Positions 46,653 through 57,753 of a stretch of DNA of 64,000 nucleotides are shown one piece after another; positions within the stretch are counted from its first letter, which is position 1, and each line of letters starts with the position of its first letter. Source of the stretch: Zerene cesonia (taxonomy: Eukaryota > Arthropoda > Insecta > Lepidoptera > Pieridae). The position numbers and the translations under genes were made by a program. Under the pieces are notes generated by a model. It saw only the letters and a list, made by a program, of their open reading frames with translations. It was not told the DNA's origin and searched no databases. Where the stretch lies: assembly GCF_012273895.1 (NCBI RefSeq), contig NC_052123.1:1984001-2048000 (forward strand). The letters are read 5' to 3'.

Positions 46653-47652
46653 NNNNNNNNNNNNNNNNNNNNNNNNNNNNNNNNNNNNNNNNNNNNNNNN
46701 NNNNNNNNNNNNNNNNNNNNNNNNNNNNNNNNNNNNNNNNNNNNNNNNNNNNNNNNNNNNNNNNNNNNNNNNNNNNNNNNNNNNNNNNNNNNNNNNNNNN
46801 NNNNNNNNNNNNNNNNNNNNNNNNNNNNNNNNNNNNNNNNNNNNNNNNNNNNNNNNNNNNNNNNNNNNNNNNNNNNNNNNNNNNNNNNNNNNNNNNNNNN
46901 NNNNNNNNNNNNNNNNNNNNNNNNNNNNNNNNNNNNNNNNNNNNNNNNNNNNNNNNNNNNNNNNNNNNNNNNNNNNNNNNNNNNNNNNNNNNNNNNNNNN
47001 NNNNNNNNNNNNNNNNNNNNNNNNNNNNNNNNNNNNNNNNNNNNNNNNNNNNNNNNNNNNNNNNNNNNNNNNNNNNNNNNNNNNNNNNNNNNNNNNNNNN
47101 NNNNNNNNNNNNNNNNNNNNNNNNNNNNNNNNNNNNNNNNNNNNNNNNNNNNNNNNNNNNNNNNNNNNNNNNNNNNNNNNNNNNNNNNNNNNNNNNNNNN
47201 NNNNNNNNNNNNNNNNNNNNNNNNNNNNNNNNNNNNNNNNNNNNNNNNNNNNNNNNNNNNNNNNNNNNNNNNNNNNNNNNNNNNNNNNNNNNNNNNNNNN
47301 NNNNNNNNNNNNNNNNNNNNNNNNNNNNNNNNNNNNNNNNNNNNNNNNNNNNNNNNNNNNNNNNNNNNNNNNNNNNNNNNNNNNNNNNNNNNNNNNNNNN
47401 NNNNNNNNNNNNNNNNNNNNNNNNNNNNNNNNNNNNNNNNNNNNNNNNNNNNNNNNNNNNNNNNNNNNNNNNNNNNNNNNNNNNNNNNNNNNNNNNNNNN
47501 NNNNNNNNNNNNNNNNNNNNNNNNNNNNNNNNNNNNNNNNNNNNNNNNNNNNNNNNNNNNNNNNNNNNNNNNNNNNNNNNNNNNNNNNNNNNNNNNNNNN
47601 NNNNNNNNNNNNNNNNNNNNNNNNNNNNNNNNNNNNNNNNNNNNNNNNNNNN
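46653..47652. other. Assembly gap (1000 N)
   Basis: Exactly 1000 N; unknown true length. It removes the continuation of the candidate signal-peptide exon. Confidence 0.99.
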
Positions 47653-48584
47653 ACTATTGCAAAAAAAATGGCATGGAAAAAACTGGGCTATGGAAAGGGG
47701 GTGTTCGATGGATTGGTAGGTTGGGTCTATTATTATTAATTTCTAAAAGGGCCGTTTTATATAACCGGAATGCGAGGGTGAACTAGTGTACCTTTAGATC
47801 TCGTGTATGTATTCAGTTGGAGCTCAGTGGTTTAGGTATTCGCTTTCAATAAAACTCTAGGAGAATCGAGTTTTAATGATAGTAAAAAATAGATAATCCA
47901 GTAATGTAATACGTATAGATAATTGCCCAATTCACAAAAATCACCACATTTCAAAAATAATTTCTTATAATGTGTCAGGCTTTGACACTTTGCAGTTTTC
48001 CTAAAGTACAATGCATCCAGTTAAGCCTACACATAGAAAACGTTTATATGCGATCGAAGTAGTAGTTATATTAGCTTAAATTATATGACAAAGCGTTCAA
48101 TTACAGTAACAGTATGAATAGCGCCTAAATAGCTGGCGGATTTCGAGAAGCCAAAATAGGTCGCCATTATTACTATCGCAAGCTGTAATTCGTGCAAATC
48201 CCGCAGCAAGTGACCCATTTCGCTGATTCAGCGATGCTAACAAGGAATAATTTATCCGATTCTTTGGTGAGACAGCCCTAATGTTGGACTTGTATGGGGT
48301 TTTATTAATTAAGTAAGATTTATTAGCGATTTGAGATAGTTTCCGCTTTTGCGTCCGTTGTCCTTCTTAGATTATGAAAATAGGGAAAGATTGATATGAT
48401 TGCAAAACTTTCTGTTCATGTGATATGTCGGGAAGAAGAAGTAGCCTTATTTCTTTGATACATCAATTAATAATAAACAACAATTTGTTGGACTCTCATT
48501 GAGATTATTCAGATATACTTTTCGATTTAAATTGTATAAGATCGTAAAAACATTATTATTGTAATAAGTTTCGTTTTTCATGGC
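47653..48584. other. Unassigned stretch after gap 3
   Basis: 47817-47877 has TTGGAGCTCAGTGGTTTAGG and GAGAATCGAGTTTT, like worn A and B boxes of a tRNA-SINE. Otherwise nothing recognised. Confidence 0.3.
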
Positions 48585-48720
48585 GATAGCTTTCTGGCCG
48601 CGGCTTCGCTTCCATAAACAAAGAAAATTCTCTTCATGGCAATGAGATGTGTCCCTTCAATTAAAAGTAGTCTATATCAATATTTATCTAATCTTTAGAC
48701 ACAAAAGTCATAATATTAAC
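48585..48720 (-). mobile_element. Helitron-like 3' portion
   Basis: Plus sense AGCTTTCTGGCCGCGGCTTC and then AAGTAGTCTATATC. Resembles CCGCGGCTTCG-ended Helitrons (family E group) with a different body. Confidence 0.45.
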
Positions 48721-49346
48721 TAAACACAAACAAACAAATATACAAACAATATTTACATTTGTACATTTGTAAGGGTACCTTTCAAAACAATCAGTAAAAT
48801 ATTAGAAGTGCTGTTAGCAATGTGCAAATTAAAAGAAAATATTTACATATATTTATATTATGAAGATATAATGTGTATGTTTGTTTGCATGTTTACATTA
48901 CATGTATGTTTGTTTGCATGTCGGATGGTTTGTGGTTTTTTGTATGTTTGATTTATGAAATATATTATGTATTTTCTTTTAAAAATAAAATAAATAAACA
49001 TTGTGTGCCGATATGAATTATATTTATATATTTCATGTAGGCCAAATATATATAAAATTATACATCTTTAGGCTTTATCAGACAGATTTTAAACCGAACC
49101 CACCTCGATATATCATAAATATACAAAGATATTCAGAAAAATTAAAAAAATAACACGATACAGTAAAAATATTTACATTTTATTTTGCGACATCGCGATG
49201 TAAGTAAAGGAAAGCAATTTTAATTAAAAACTTTCACGTGCTGGATTAATACTTCCAAGAATAGCAAGAAGCATTGTAAACAAATATTAATTTATAAATG
49301 ACGTCTTTAAATGACATGTTTATTGAACATAGAATATGCATCTAAT
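48721..49346. other. AT-rich stretch
   Basis: Contains TGTATGTTTGTTTGCATGT twice within 48875-48920, a local tandem duplication. No gene. Confidence 0.4.
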
Positions 49347-49428
49347 CGTCGCTACGGTTTGGCGAAAAGACGCGGGTTCAAATCCCGCCTCGTGATCAAA
49401 TTTTTTCTATTCTTTCAAATTTTTTCTT
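49347..49428 (+). mobile_element. T element, 3' half
   Basis: Anticodon arm TCGCT-ACGGTTT-GGCGA and T arm GCGGG-TTCAAAT-CCCGC, then CTCGTGATCAAATTTTTTC and CTATTCTTTCAAA. 5' part missing. The second pair of the anticodon stem is C-G here, T-G at 39.4 kb and T-A at 62.3 kb. Confidence 0.7.
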
Positions 49429-49479
49429 AATAACACTTATTAAAGGATAACAACCGTGTTCCATATTCAGTTTTTTTTA

Positions 49480-49698
49480 TGTATAAAATGGTGACTGACT
49501 GACATAGTGATCTATCAACGCACGGCCCAAAGCACTGCACGGATCGGGCTGAAATTAGGTATGCAGATAGATGTTATCACGTACGCATCCACTAAGAAAG
49601 GATTTTAATAAATTTTACCCCCAAGGGGATAAAATAGGAGATGAAATTTCAACCGTGAAATTTATTAAAACCGCGCGGGCAAAGCTGCGTTCATTCAT
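49480..49698 (+). mobile_element. Helitron-like repeat (GTGACTGACTGACATAGTGA type)
   Basis: 'GCACGGATCGGGCTGAAATT', GCAGATAGATGTTATCACG and GGATAAAATAGGAGATGAAA are a familiar lepidopteran repeat layout. It ends near ACCGCGCGGGCAAAGCTGCG, without clean CTAG. Confidence 0.55.
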
Positions 49699-49769
49699 AA
49701 GTTTTTCAAATGTTTGTATATTTTAATTTTATAATCAAAACACACGTCTATATTTGCATTTCATTTATC

Positions 49770-49990
49770 AAGCGACGTCCCAAATACGAAGAAGGTTCTG
49801 AAATCGCATGTATTTTGTTGTGTTTGATACTAGATAACTCCGTGGGTTTTCAACCGATTTGCGTGATTCTTTTTGTAATTAATAGAAAATTATTGTCATT
49901 TGGTCCTCTGTAACAATTGGAGTACCCCTCCCCACGGACGTGGGTGACCCTTTTCGTGGAAAAGGGTTATTGTTCATACATTGTTCTTAT
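49770..49990 (+). repeat. Dispersed repeat K, best copy
   Basis: ATAACTCCGTGGGTTTTCAA, CCGATTTGCGTGATTCTTTT, TTGTCATTTGGTCCTCTG and 'AGTACCCCTCCCCACGG'. Other copies: 34250, 38930, 54830 (inverted). Confidence 0.55.
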
Positions 49991-50117
49991 TTAGAATCCG
50001 CACATTGATTTTCTTTGTACTTGTTTTTTTTAATGACATAAATTTTGAATGTTTAAGACAGTATGAATTGGTTGAGCGATAGTATAGTATGTTATTATCT
50101 GTGGCGATAGGCAAAAA

Positions 50118-50310
50118 TCCTACTAATATTATAAACGCCAAAGTTTGTATGGATAAATGTATGTGTGTATGTTGTACGGATGTTTGTTATTCTTTCAAAC
50201 GAACTGGATAACTTGATAGCTGAATAACTGGAATAACACATAGGCAATCTTTATCCTGATATTCTTACGGGATACCGACTTACGCGAGTGAAACCGCGGG
50301 GTGCAGCTAG
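50118..50310 (+). mobile_element. Lep1-like Helitron, family A
   Basis: TCCTACTAATATTATAAACG after A; end GGGGTGCAGCTAG before T. The middle is reduced (ACCGATTGCAATGAAATTTG block missing). Confidence 0.8.
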
Positions 50311-50352
50311 TAGGAAATACGTGTAAGGTTTCACTAGCTACGTAATCTTATC

Positions 50353-50473
50353 TATTGAAATAAAATTTGGTACGTAGACAGCTGGACAACTGGAATAACA
50401 TATAGGCAACTTTTTATCCCGATATTCCTACGGGATACGGACTTACGCAGATAAAACCGCGTGGCGCAGCTAG
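50353..50473 (+). mobile_element. Lep1-like Helitron, family A, 5'-truncated
   Basis: Begins inside the element at GAAATAAAATTTGGTACG and ends GCGCAGCTAG before T. Only 43 bp from the previous copy, same orientation. Confidence 0.75.
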
Positions 50474-51204
50474 TTGAGCATATTATTTATAGCGTACTAC
50501 ATATATACTCAAAACCTATACAATACGTCCGGCTAATAGTATTCAAATTGAATTAATAATATATATTTAATTATTCATATATGATAGAAACCTACACAAA
50601 CTTTTAAATGTACCCACATATAAAAATACTATATTAAGATTATATTTGAATACAACGTGTCCACAACTTTGCTCGTGGTATACAAAAATTCCGTGGAAAC
50701 AACGAATATTTCCTTCATTGCATTTTTATCATTTCCACATTAGCTGAATAAACACATAACATCTAAAATCGCTTACCTTGCACCATCCCAGGTATAAAAA
50801 CCTAAGTTCTTAAAGGGAACACTAGCTCCTTGCTCACGAAACACAGCTAGCGTTCAAGCATAGCGTGTGTGGTCGCCTTAAGGATAACAATACAGGGCTG
50901 TATTTAGAACACTGTCATTAGGACTTGCTTATACAAATTTTGTATTACAAATAGATGTAGAGTGATTAGCTTTTGGTTGGCTGTTCAACTATTCGTCTAT
51001 GCTCTCAAAGTTCATTGAATTTCTGTGTACATTTTCAGAACAGTTTTTCAGTTTTCAGGGTTACGATCATCAGAGCAAATGAACATTTACAGAGACAGTG
51101 GACTCTGCAAATATATTTCCTGCTTGCCTAAGGGATATGAAAAGAATTGACGGCGGTAATAAAGGAGTGAGAAAAGGAAAACGAATTTTTCTTGAGATAT
51201 AAAA
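50474..51204. other. Stretch without recognisable gene
   Basis: AT-rich; nothing supported. Confidence 0.4.
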
Positions 51205-51330
51205 TGTACTCCGCCCGTGACTTCGTTCGCGTAGTCATAGATAAATTTCCATGTGAATGAGACGTAACACCGCGGGAAAAAGTATCACTCTCTAGCCTCT
51301 TAACTTCAATTTGGCTAAAACATATTAGAC
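51205..51330 (-). mobile_element. Helitron-like 3' portion (CGTGACTTCGTTCGCG type)
   Basis: Plus sense TACTCCGCCCGTGACTTCGT and AGTATCACTCTCTAGCCTCT. The second block recurs inverted at 60045-60085. Confidence 0.45.
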
Positions 51331-51984
51331 AAAATATATGGTGCTACGTAAAAAAACGACGAACATATACACACTCGCATGTATAATAAGTGATTACAAA
51401 TTTAAGTATGATTGTTGAAACTTTTCTTTATGAATTTATGTACAAAATGAGAAAGAAATTCTGAAATTGCAACACGCGATGTAAGAATTTAAAATATAGC
51501 GTTGAGTGCTTTGCCGGTTTTAATCAAATAAGCGCATTTTAACAGATAATAATAATGTATGCATAATAGGTAATCCTGTTTACGCTGCTCACGAAGCATT
51601 GTGTTTAGTTTGTTATCCAGTCATAATAATTATAGGGGTAGGGTTGCCTTGAGGAAAGCCATACAGGGCCGTATTCAGAAGCTTTATATAAGGCTACAGT
51701 TGCAACGATAAAAAAAAAATAAAATAATATTGAGCTAGCAAATACTCATGAACAGTGCAGCATTGCATATATGATGAAATCGTAAAAGTTAATTGACAGG
51801 TGAGAAACGTCTAAATTTATATTGTATGCCTATTGATAGTAACACTAACCTATTAATTTTATCATAATACATAAATATCCGATCTTCCAATAAATAAAAC
51901 GGTGAACTGTATCGTTTATCGATTAGAGATATATAAATAATTCATCAATGTTTTGATCCTTTTCATTTACCAATTACTTCAGTA
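51331..51984. other. Stretch without recognisable gene
   Basis: AT-rich; nothing supported. Confidence 0.4.
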
Positions 51985-52106
51985 TTTTACATGTAAACCT
52001 TGCTCTTAAATCATTCTTTCTATTAAAAAAACCATCAAATTCTATTGCATAATTTTAAATATCTAAGCATACAATCACACAGACTTTGTTCTATACTAAG
52101 TAGTGA
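51985..52106 (-). mobile_element. Helitron family E, 5' half
   Basis: Minus-strand start TCACTACTTAGTATAGAACA at 52106, after A as expected. The 3' half is missing. Confidence 0.65.
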
Positions 52107-52560
52107 TAAAGTATAAATATAAAACAACAAAGCCCTTAATATTTAAGGACTACAAATGTCAAAATCCAGCCCTGTGTCCATACCATTACCAGATACAGGA
52201 GCAAAATAAACTCGAGAATAAAAAATAAAAAAAAAACAAAGCACTTGTAGCGAACACGTTCGTAGTTTCAGGTCTTGTTTTACATTTTAAAACCTGTGTG
52301 TTTTAACTTGAATACTAGCGATTTGCAATTGCACGCGAAATGTAGCTTAATTCTATTCTTTTTTTTTGTTTGTTTGTACAAAAAGTTTGTGTGTTTCCAT
52401 GAGTTTCGGTAATTAAAGCGTTATTAACATTTGTTTAATCGCGTGGCTTTATTTTTGTTTGAGCGTGAGTTAGTTGGAATATCTCGTTTGTGGTTTCGTC
52501 ATGTCATTGGGAGTGCATATTTTATTCGTTGTTTATTCGATTCATAGCGTGATATTTTAA

Positions 52561-52870
52561 TACATACATTTAAACCGACTTCAAAAATGGTTATCAATTC
52601 GTTGTGCGTTTATGTAATATCATCAGGATTTTTTCAAAAGTTCTAATTACATTTGTTTTTTGTATGTATGTCTGTCCATGTATAACTCAGAAGTAAGATG
52701 GATGAAATTATTTTGATTGTGATTGAGTTGGATATACTCCAGTTTATCATCAGTGGCAGTATCGTGAAAATCGGTGCAGTAGTTTTTGAGATAAAGATAG
52801 CGTATTATACTGTATTTATTCTATTTTCCATAATTATTCTGGTCCATATCCGTAGAAGGTATGCTTATGA
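52561..52870 (+). repeat. Dispersed repeat (AAACCGACTTCAAAAA type)
   Basis: TAAACCGACTTCAAAAATGG, TTATCAATTCGTTGTGCG, TATGTATGTCTGTCCATG and GTAGTTTTTGAGATAAAG form a well-known lepidopteran repeat order. Ends undefined. Confidence 0.5.
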
Positions 52871-52909
52871 TATGTATTACCTACAATAAAAGTAGATGAT
52901 GACATAGAA

Positions 52910-53063
52910 TCTATACTAATAATTTATAGATAAGCTTGTTTGTTTGAACGCGCTATTCTCAGGTACCACTGAACCGATTTCAAAAGTTCTTTCACCGATT
53001 GCTGTATACGGAAACCTCGTCTATATTATATATACCACGGGGAAAGCCGGGGCGTGTCGCTAG
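52910..53063 (+). mobile_element. Non-autonomous Helitron, F/G mosaic
   Basis: Starts TCTATACTAATAATTTATAG; G-type TTTGTTTGAACGCGCTATTC; F-type TTTCAAAAGTTCTTTCACCG and AAAGCCGGGGCGTGTCGCTAG. Joins features of two families. Confidence 0.65.
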
Positions 53064-53341
53064 CTTAGGAATAACTGCACCGACATGCAGGAACGAACTG
53101 CACAAAAACACCTTAAAACATGGTTAATTCTTGAAAAGTCCTAATAAGTAAAATACAATTAACTAAACTCAACAGCCTACTAACCTTTTTGAAATCGGTT
53201 AAATTATACATAAACCGCAAACAAATGGTAATGTGAAAATGCTGATGTGTAAATTGTGGTCCCACTGTCCTGATGTATGTTGCAACGCATAATTAAACTG
53301 ATGCAATGACAGACAACACTAGTTTTAGAATAACATGTATA

Positions 53342-53372
53342 CTAGTATTGCCCCGCGGTTGCACTTGCGTCC
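53342..53372 (-). mobile_element. Helitron 3' terminus fragment
   Basis: Plus sense CTAGTATTGCCCCGCGGTTG: a Helitron end on the minus strand, cut off shortly before the following C element. Confidence 0.45.
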
Positions 53373-53392
53373 TACATAAAAACCTTTTTATA

Positions 53393-53727
53393 TGGGCGTC
53401 GAGCACGCTTCCGCACGAATTGGGCCAGCTGGCACTGGGAAGTAACACAGCCTCACGAATCGTCGTGAAGTAGTAGCATTCTACTGTATTTCGTTCGGCG
53501 AGTGGGGGAGCCGGAGGCCCATATCCTTTTCCTTATCCTTCCCAGTCCTTTCCTTTGTCCCTCTCGTCAATCTTTTCTTAATTCCTTCCCAATTTTAATC
53601 GGCAATCCATTTGTAGAGACATAAGGTCTGCAATCAAGCTTACGACTCTCCAAATGATCATGGGCGGTGGTAGCGTTTACCATCAGGCGACCCACCAGCT
53701 CCATTGCCGACGATGACATAAGAAAAT
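53393..53727 (+). mobile_element. C element, subfamily 2, full length
   Basis: Starts TGGGCGTCGAGCACGCTTCC, ends CGATGACATAAGAAAA. The hairpin region 53608-53656 is partly decayed but the outer pairs (CATTTG...CAAATG) remain. Confidence 0.8.
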
Positions 53728-54099
53728 CATGGTCGAAATTTATTTTGTAAAAGTCTTCGAAAGCTATCACGGTATTTATTATACCAAGGATGTTATCAAT
53801 TTTAGCATAACCGTTTTACATATTTCAGAGAACACTGGAACAATATTTATGTCTGGGAACATTATTATTTCGCACAAAAACAGTTTAAAGACCCGTTTGT
53901 TATTTAAACGAGGCATTGTTGGATTTTGCTTGAAATATAAAAATTTTGAAGAATAAAATAATATTATTTGGTCTGCGTTATTTAGGTTTGTAACAAAAAA
54001 TTACTGGAGGTTATTTTTTAAGTTTCGTGTATTTGATTTTTGATTTGTTGCTAAGAAAATTTTAAATTTGTGTCATGTTTATATTAAATATTAATTTTG

Positions 54100-54262
54100 C
54101 TATATCTATCTATACATATCATAACAATGTTAAATTTATAAGGCTTCACCCGTAGTACGTTTCTTTCATAAAAAACCTTTCTTGTGCCTTTAAAAATTAT
54201 CTGAATTGGTGGAGCCGTTCTCGAGTTGAACGTTTAGTAACATATTTATTTATATAGATATG
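54100..54262 (-). mobile_element. Helitron-like fragment
   Basis: Plus sense AAGGCTTCACCCGTAGTACG and GGTGGAGCCGTTCTCGAGTT. Equivalent to the 6305 element on the other strand. Confidence 0.45.
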
Positions 54263-54530
54263 TTACCGTAACATTGCAAATACCGTCAAATTCCAACATC
54301 GCCGGCTAGATTCCCACGAGCGTGTATATAGCGGACATCGAACCCACATCTATAGGATAGCAACCACTGCAATATCACGTTGACAAAATATTGAAATCAA
54401 TAGCAAGCTTCTCGAAATAACTGCAATTTACAATGTAAGTACATAAACAGTAATTATGAAATTACAAGACAAGAGTTAAGGCTTAAATTTGTTATAAGAA
54501 CTATAACGTACATAACGAATTATAAAAATA

Positions 54531-54737
54531 CTAGCTGCGCCCCGCGGTTTTATCTGCGTAAGTCCGTATCCCGTATGAATGTCGGGATAAAAAGTTTCCT
54601 ATATGTTATTCCAGTTGTCCAGCTGTCTACGTACCAAGTTTCACTGCAATCGGTTCAGTAGTCCTTGCGCGAAAGAGCAACAAACACACACATCCTCATA
54701 AACTTTCGCATTTATAATATTAGTAGGATTAGTAGGA
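54531..54737 (-). mobile_element. Lep1-like Helitron, family A, complete with doubled 5' end
   Basis: CTAG at 54531, preceded by A in plus sense; 5' end TCCTACTAATCCTACTAATA on the minus strand. Near consensus throughout. Confidence 0.85.
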
Positions 54738-54829
54738 TTTACATTTTAAAATGAATTCATGATTAATTCGTTATTTTAGTCGCTTCTAAAAAATAATAGA
54801 TAATTCTTTTCTACACAAAGGGCAGCGAC

Positions 54830-54960
54830 GGTCCTGCAGAGGGAAGTACGCCTCAAAATTTTTATAAGGGACCAAATGAAAACAATCTCTTATCAAGCAC
54901 AAAAAGAATCACATCAATCGGTTGGAAACCCACGGATCTATGGAGTAAGGAAACCAAAAA
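54830..54960 (-). repeat. Dispersed repeat K, inverted copy
   Basis: Plus sense AAGGGACCAAATGAAAACAA, AAAAGAATCACATCAATCGG and TTGGAAACCCACGGATCTAT mirror the 49.8-kb copy. Confidence 0.5.
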
Positions 54961-55346
54961 AAAACAGTCAAATAATATACAAATTGCTTGATGAAAGTGA
55001 CTCTTACTTAAAAGAAATAAAGTATAATATCAATCGACGCAAACAGTTGAGCTATATGAATTAAGCATCAAAACATTTCGAATTATAAGCGAGAGAAACT
55101 CACCGTATTATTTTCAATTCCCTTGCAGCGTAACTGGCTTACCACGACCATCACGATATGGCGGACAACGGACTATTAGATACTCTCTGATGCCTTCATA
55201 ATTACGGGTAGGATACTTGTTACACCCAATCGGAGATTATAAAGTACTTTAGCACTAGCTGGATGTAATGTAAGACGTTAAGGCTGCAGACACCCCGCCT
55301 ATCTATTATATAGTGGAATGCAATTATGTATTTACACATTATATGA

Positions 55347-55590
55347 TGGAGTCGAGCACGCTTCGGGACAAATCGGGCTAGCTCGCATCGGGGTAGTACC
55401 ACACCCCAACAGAAGACTGACGTGGAATAGCTGCATGCTATGGGAGAACTCGAGGCCCGTTTCCTTTGCCTCACCCTTCCCCGTCCATTCCTTCTTTCCA
55501 GTCGCCAATCCTTCATTATCCCTTTCCGTTAAAAGCGTCTACTACACTACGTCTGCGAACCATCAGCTTAGTTGCCTGCATATTATTTTC
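55347..55590 (+). mobile_element. C element, decayed
   Basis: Starts TGGAGTCGAGCACGCTTCGG; keeps CTTCCCCGTCCATTCCTTCT and a shortened GCGAACCATCAGCTTAGTTG tail. The hairpin region is deleted. Confidence 0.7.
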
Positions 55591-55811
55591 TAGCGCGTCT
55601 CTCCCCTTGCCCCATACAATTGACCTGTGTTAACGTCTTTGTTTAAAGTCTGTATGGATTATTATACTGTGGTATTATTGAAAGTAAATTTTTCAAAAAC
55701 TACACCCCAGACCGAATAATCTACTAGTAGCTGTATGATGATTAAATCTTCTAAGATACGTATGTTTAGAACCAAAATGTAAAATTGAATATATTTTAAA
55801 AGAGCATCTAC

Positions 55812-55955
55812 AGAGTTTCTTGCTGGCTCCTCTCAGTTGAAACTGCTTTCCGAACCGGTGGTAGATGGTAAAACTGTATAAATTGACGATTCAAAAGTGC
55901 TTCTTAAGAAGTTTAATTGAATGCATAAATGTTTGAGTTTGAGTTTTGTATATAA
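55812..55955 (+). mobile_element. LINE 3' end with TTTGAG tail (family L)
   Basis: GAGTTTCTTGCTGGCTCCTC, 'CTTTCCGAACCGGTGGTAGA' and GACGATTCAAAAGTGCTTCT end in TGTTTGAGTTTGAGTTTTG. Very widespread in Lepidoptera; clade not asserted. Confidence 0.65.
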
Positions 55956-56509
55956 TATTAAAATACAAAATAGATCATAGTTAATTTAAATATTACAATA
56001 TTAAGTCATATAATTATACTTATTAAAAATAATAAAAGTAATGACAAAGGCGAGATTATTCGCTCTGTTGTTAATTAACAAAATGGCGGATGCTGCATTT
56101 GATTAATGTTCTTTGAGCCTAGATCTCAGTTTATTATCTAGGTGATGTTTAAAGGATAATCATAAGATATTAAAGTTAGTTAATATATATTATAAAAGCC
56201 TTTCTCCCTCCCGATCCGTAGAACGTAATTTCTTTAATGTTATATGTGTTTGTGAATCTAAAATGTATAAAATAAAATAGAAATATCAATAAATGATCCA
56301 ATCGCCGACTAAGATATTTGCATAATATAAGGCGAGTGTTCATAAATTGGCTCAAGAATAAACGAAAACAGCACTTATATAGCTAATAATATACACTAAA
56401 ATACGTGTATTTCGTTTACATACATACATTACATACATTTTTTTTTTTTTGAGATTATCGAGTATCGGCCAACATTAATTACAATATACATAACATCAAT
56501 AATATATAT

Positions 56510-56517
56510 ATGCTTAT

Positions 56518-56563
<46 letters not shown>

Positions 56564-56568
56564 TACTA
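56510..56568. repeat. (AT)n microsatellite
   Basis: An almost pure AT run of about 45 bp within the interval, with two interruptions at the right edge. Confidence 0.9.
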
Positions 56569-56745
56569 ACTTTTCGCCGTGGTCAAAATAAAAGATAGAT
56601 AGTTCCCGTTCCTATTGAATTTTCGGGATAAACACTATATATTCTTTTATCGGGTCGGTCGGTTTAAAGACAGATGGACACAGCTACTTTCACATCTATA
56701 ATGTTATGTAACGATGGTGGGGTAATTTTTTGTATTCTGCTATAC

Positions 56746-56915
56746 GAAGGCCCGTTTCCATTTCCTCACCCATCTCCGTCCACTCCTTTTCAGTCGTCCT
56801 TTCTTCTCTTTTTCCATCCTTTCTTTACCTATTAACCCTTAAAAGCGGGCGCAATCGTAGAGGTATACCTCTGCGAATGTTAGGCGAAAACCAGCTCAGT
56901 TTCCGCTGTGACATC
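56746..56915 (+). mobile_element. C element, 5'-truncated
   Basis: GAAGGCCCGTTTCCATTTCC to CCGCTGTGACATC. Stem arms CAATCGTAGAGGTA/TACCTCTGCGAATG (56851-56880) pair in part. Confidence 0.7.
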
Positions 56916-56940
56916 TTTGATTTATTTGTAAATAAATAAA

Positions 56941-57072
56941 TCTATACTAATATTAAAGCTGAAGAGTTTGTTCGTTTTTTCGAACGCACTAATCTCAGGA
57001 ACTACTGGTCCGATTAGAAAAATTATTTCAGTGTTATATAGCCCATTTATTGAGGAAGGCTGTAGGCTATGA
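56941..57072 (+). mobile_element. Helitron-like, family G, 3' end replaced
   Basis: Starts TCTATACTAATATTAAAGCT after A. Contains AATCTCAGGAACTACTGGTC and TTTATTGAGGAAGGCTGTAG, and stops where a SINE B fragment begins. Confidence 0.65.
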
Positions 57073-57130
57073 ATTCTAATAGAGGCCATAGAGAGGCCTG
57101 TTTCGTTACAGTGGGCAGATCATATATGGA
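57073..57130 (+). mobile_element. SINE B 3' fragment
   Basis: GAATTCTAATAGAGGCCATA, GAGGCCTGT, AGTGGGCAGATCATATATGG and ATGATGATG. Diverged. Confidence 0.5.
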
Positions 57131-57346
57131 TGATGATGTTATATCTAGTAATGTGAAGACCATTCTTAGTAAGCAACTCTTAACAATTCAAAGGGCCGGA
57201 TTTCCTAACTTCTAGATAGTGCCTTAACACTTTATGACGTCAATTTTCATACAGTCATTATCTATGATTTTAAATGACAGATAAGCAACATATACAGACA
57301 CTGTGAAAACGGCCATGTTATCCGTAAATAGCTACGCATTTTTCCG

Positions 57347-57450
57347 AAACTACCGACATGTCAATTAACAGCAAGTGACATGCAATCGAGAAAACTGACG
57401 GTATTTCAGTTTTCAATCAAAATTCCAATTAATACCTATGTCGGTAGTTT
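57347..57450. repeat. 13-bp inverted repeat pair, possible MITE
   Basis: AAACTACCGACAT (57347-57359) and its exact complement (57438-57450) enclose 78 bp. Pairing continues imperfectly outward (CATTTTTCCG against TTTGCGC). Confidence 0.4.
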
Positions 57451-57518
57451 TTGCGCTCTATCAACTGTCAACTTGTAATGACTTCGTTGAGAAAACATCA
57501 CCAATTTTTTTAATGTTA

Positions 57519-57753
57519 TCGTTGGCAATGGTTGGTCGTCTGATGGTAAGCGCCTTCACCGCCCATGAACATTTGGAGAGGCGTAAGGTCGATTGCAGAC
57601 CTTCCGCCTCTACAAATGGTTTGCCGACTTTAAAATGGGAAGGGATTAAGGAAGGATTGATAAGCGGTCTAAAGGAAAGACTGGGAAGAGTAAGAAAAAG
57701 GATATGGACCTCCGGCTCCCCCACTCGCCGTACGAAACACAATAGCATGCTAA
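57519..57753 (-). mobile_element. C element, subfamily 2, 5'-truncated
   Basis: Minus strand from GCATGCTATTGTGTTTCGTA to the GGCGCTTACCATCAGACGAC tail. Hairpin at 57570-57618 with 7-nt loop and nearly perfect 20-bp arms. Confidence 0.8.

Noticed and set aside
46602..47786. A 394-codon frame spanning the third gap
   Set aside because: Only the first 17 codons are real sequence; the part after the gap cannot be placed in frame. Kept only the left piece as a candidate exon.
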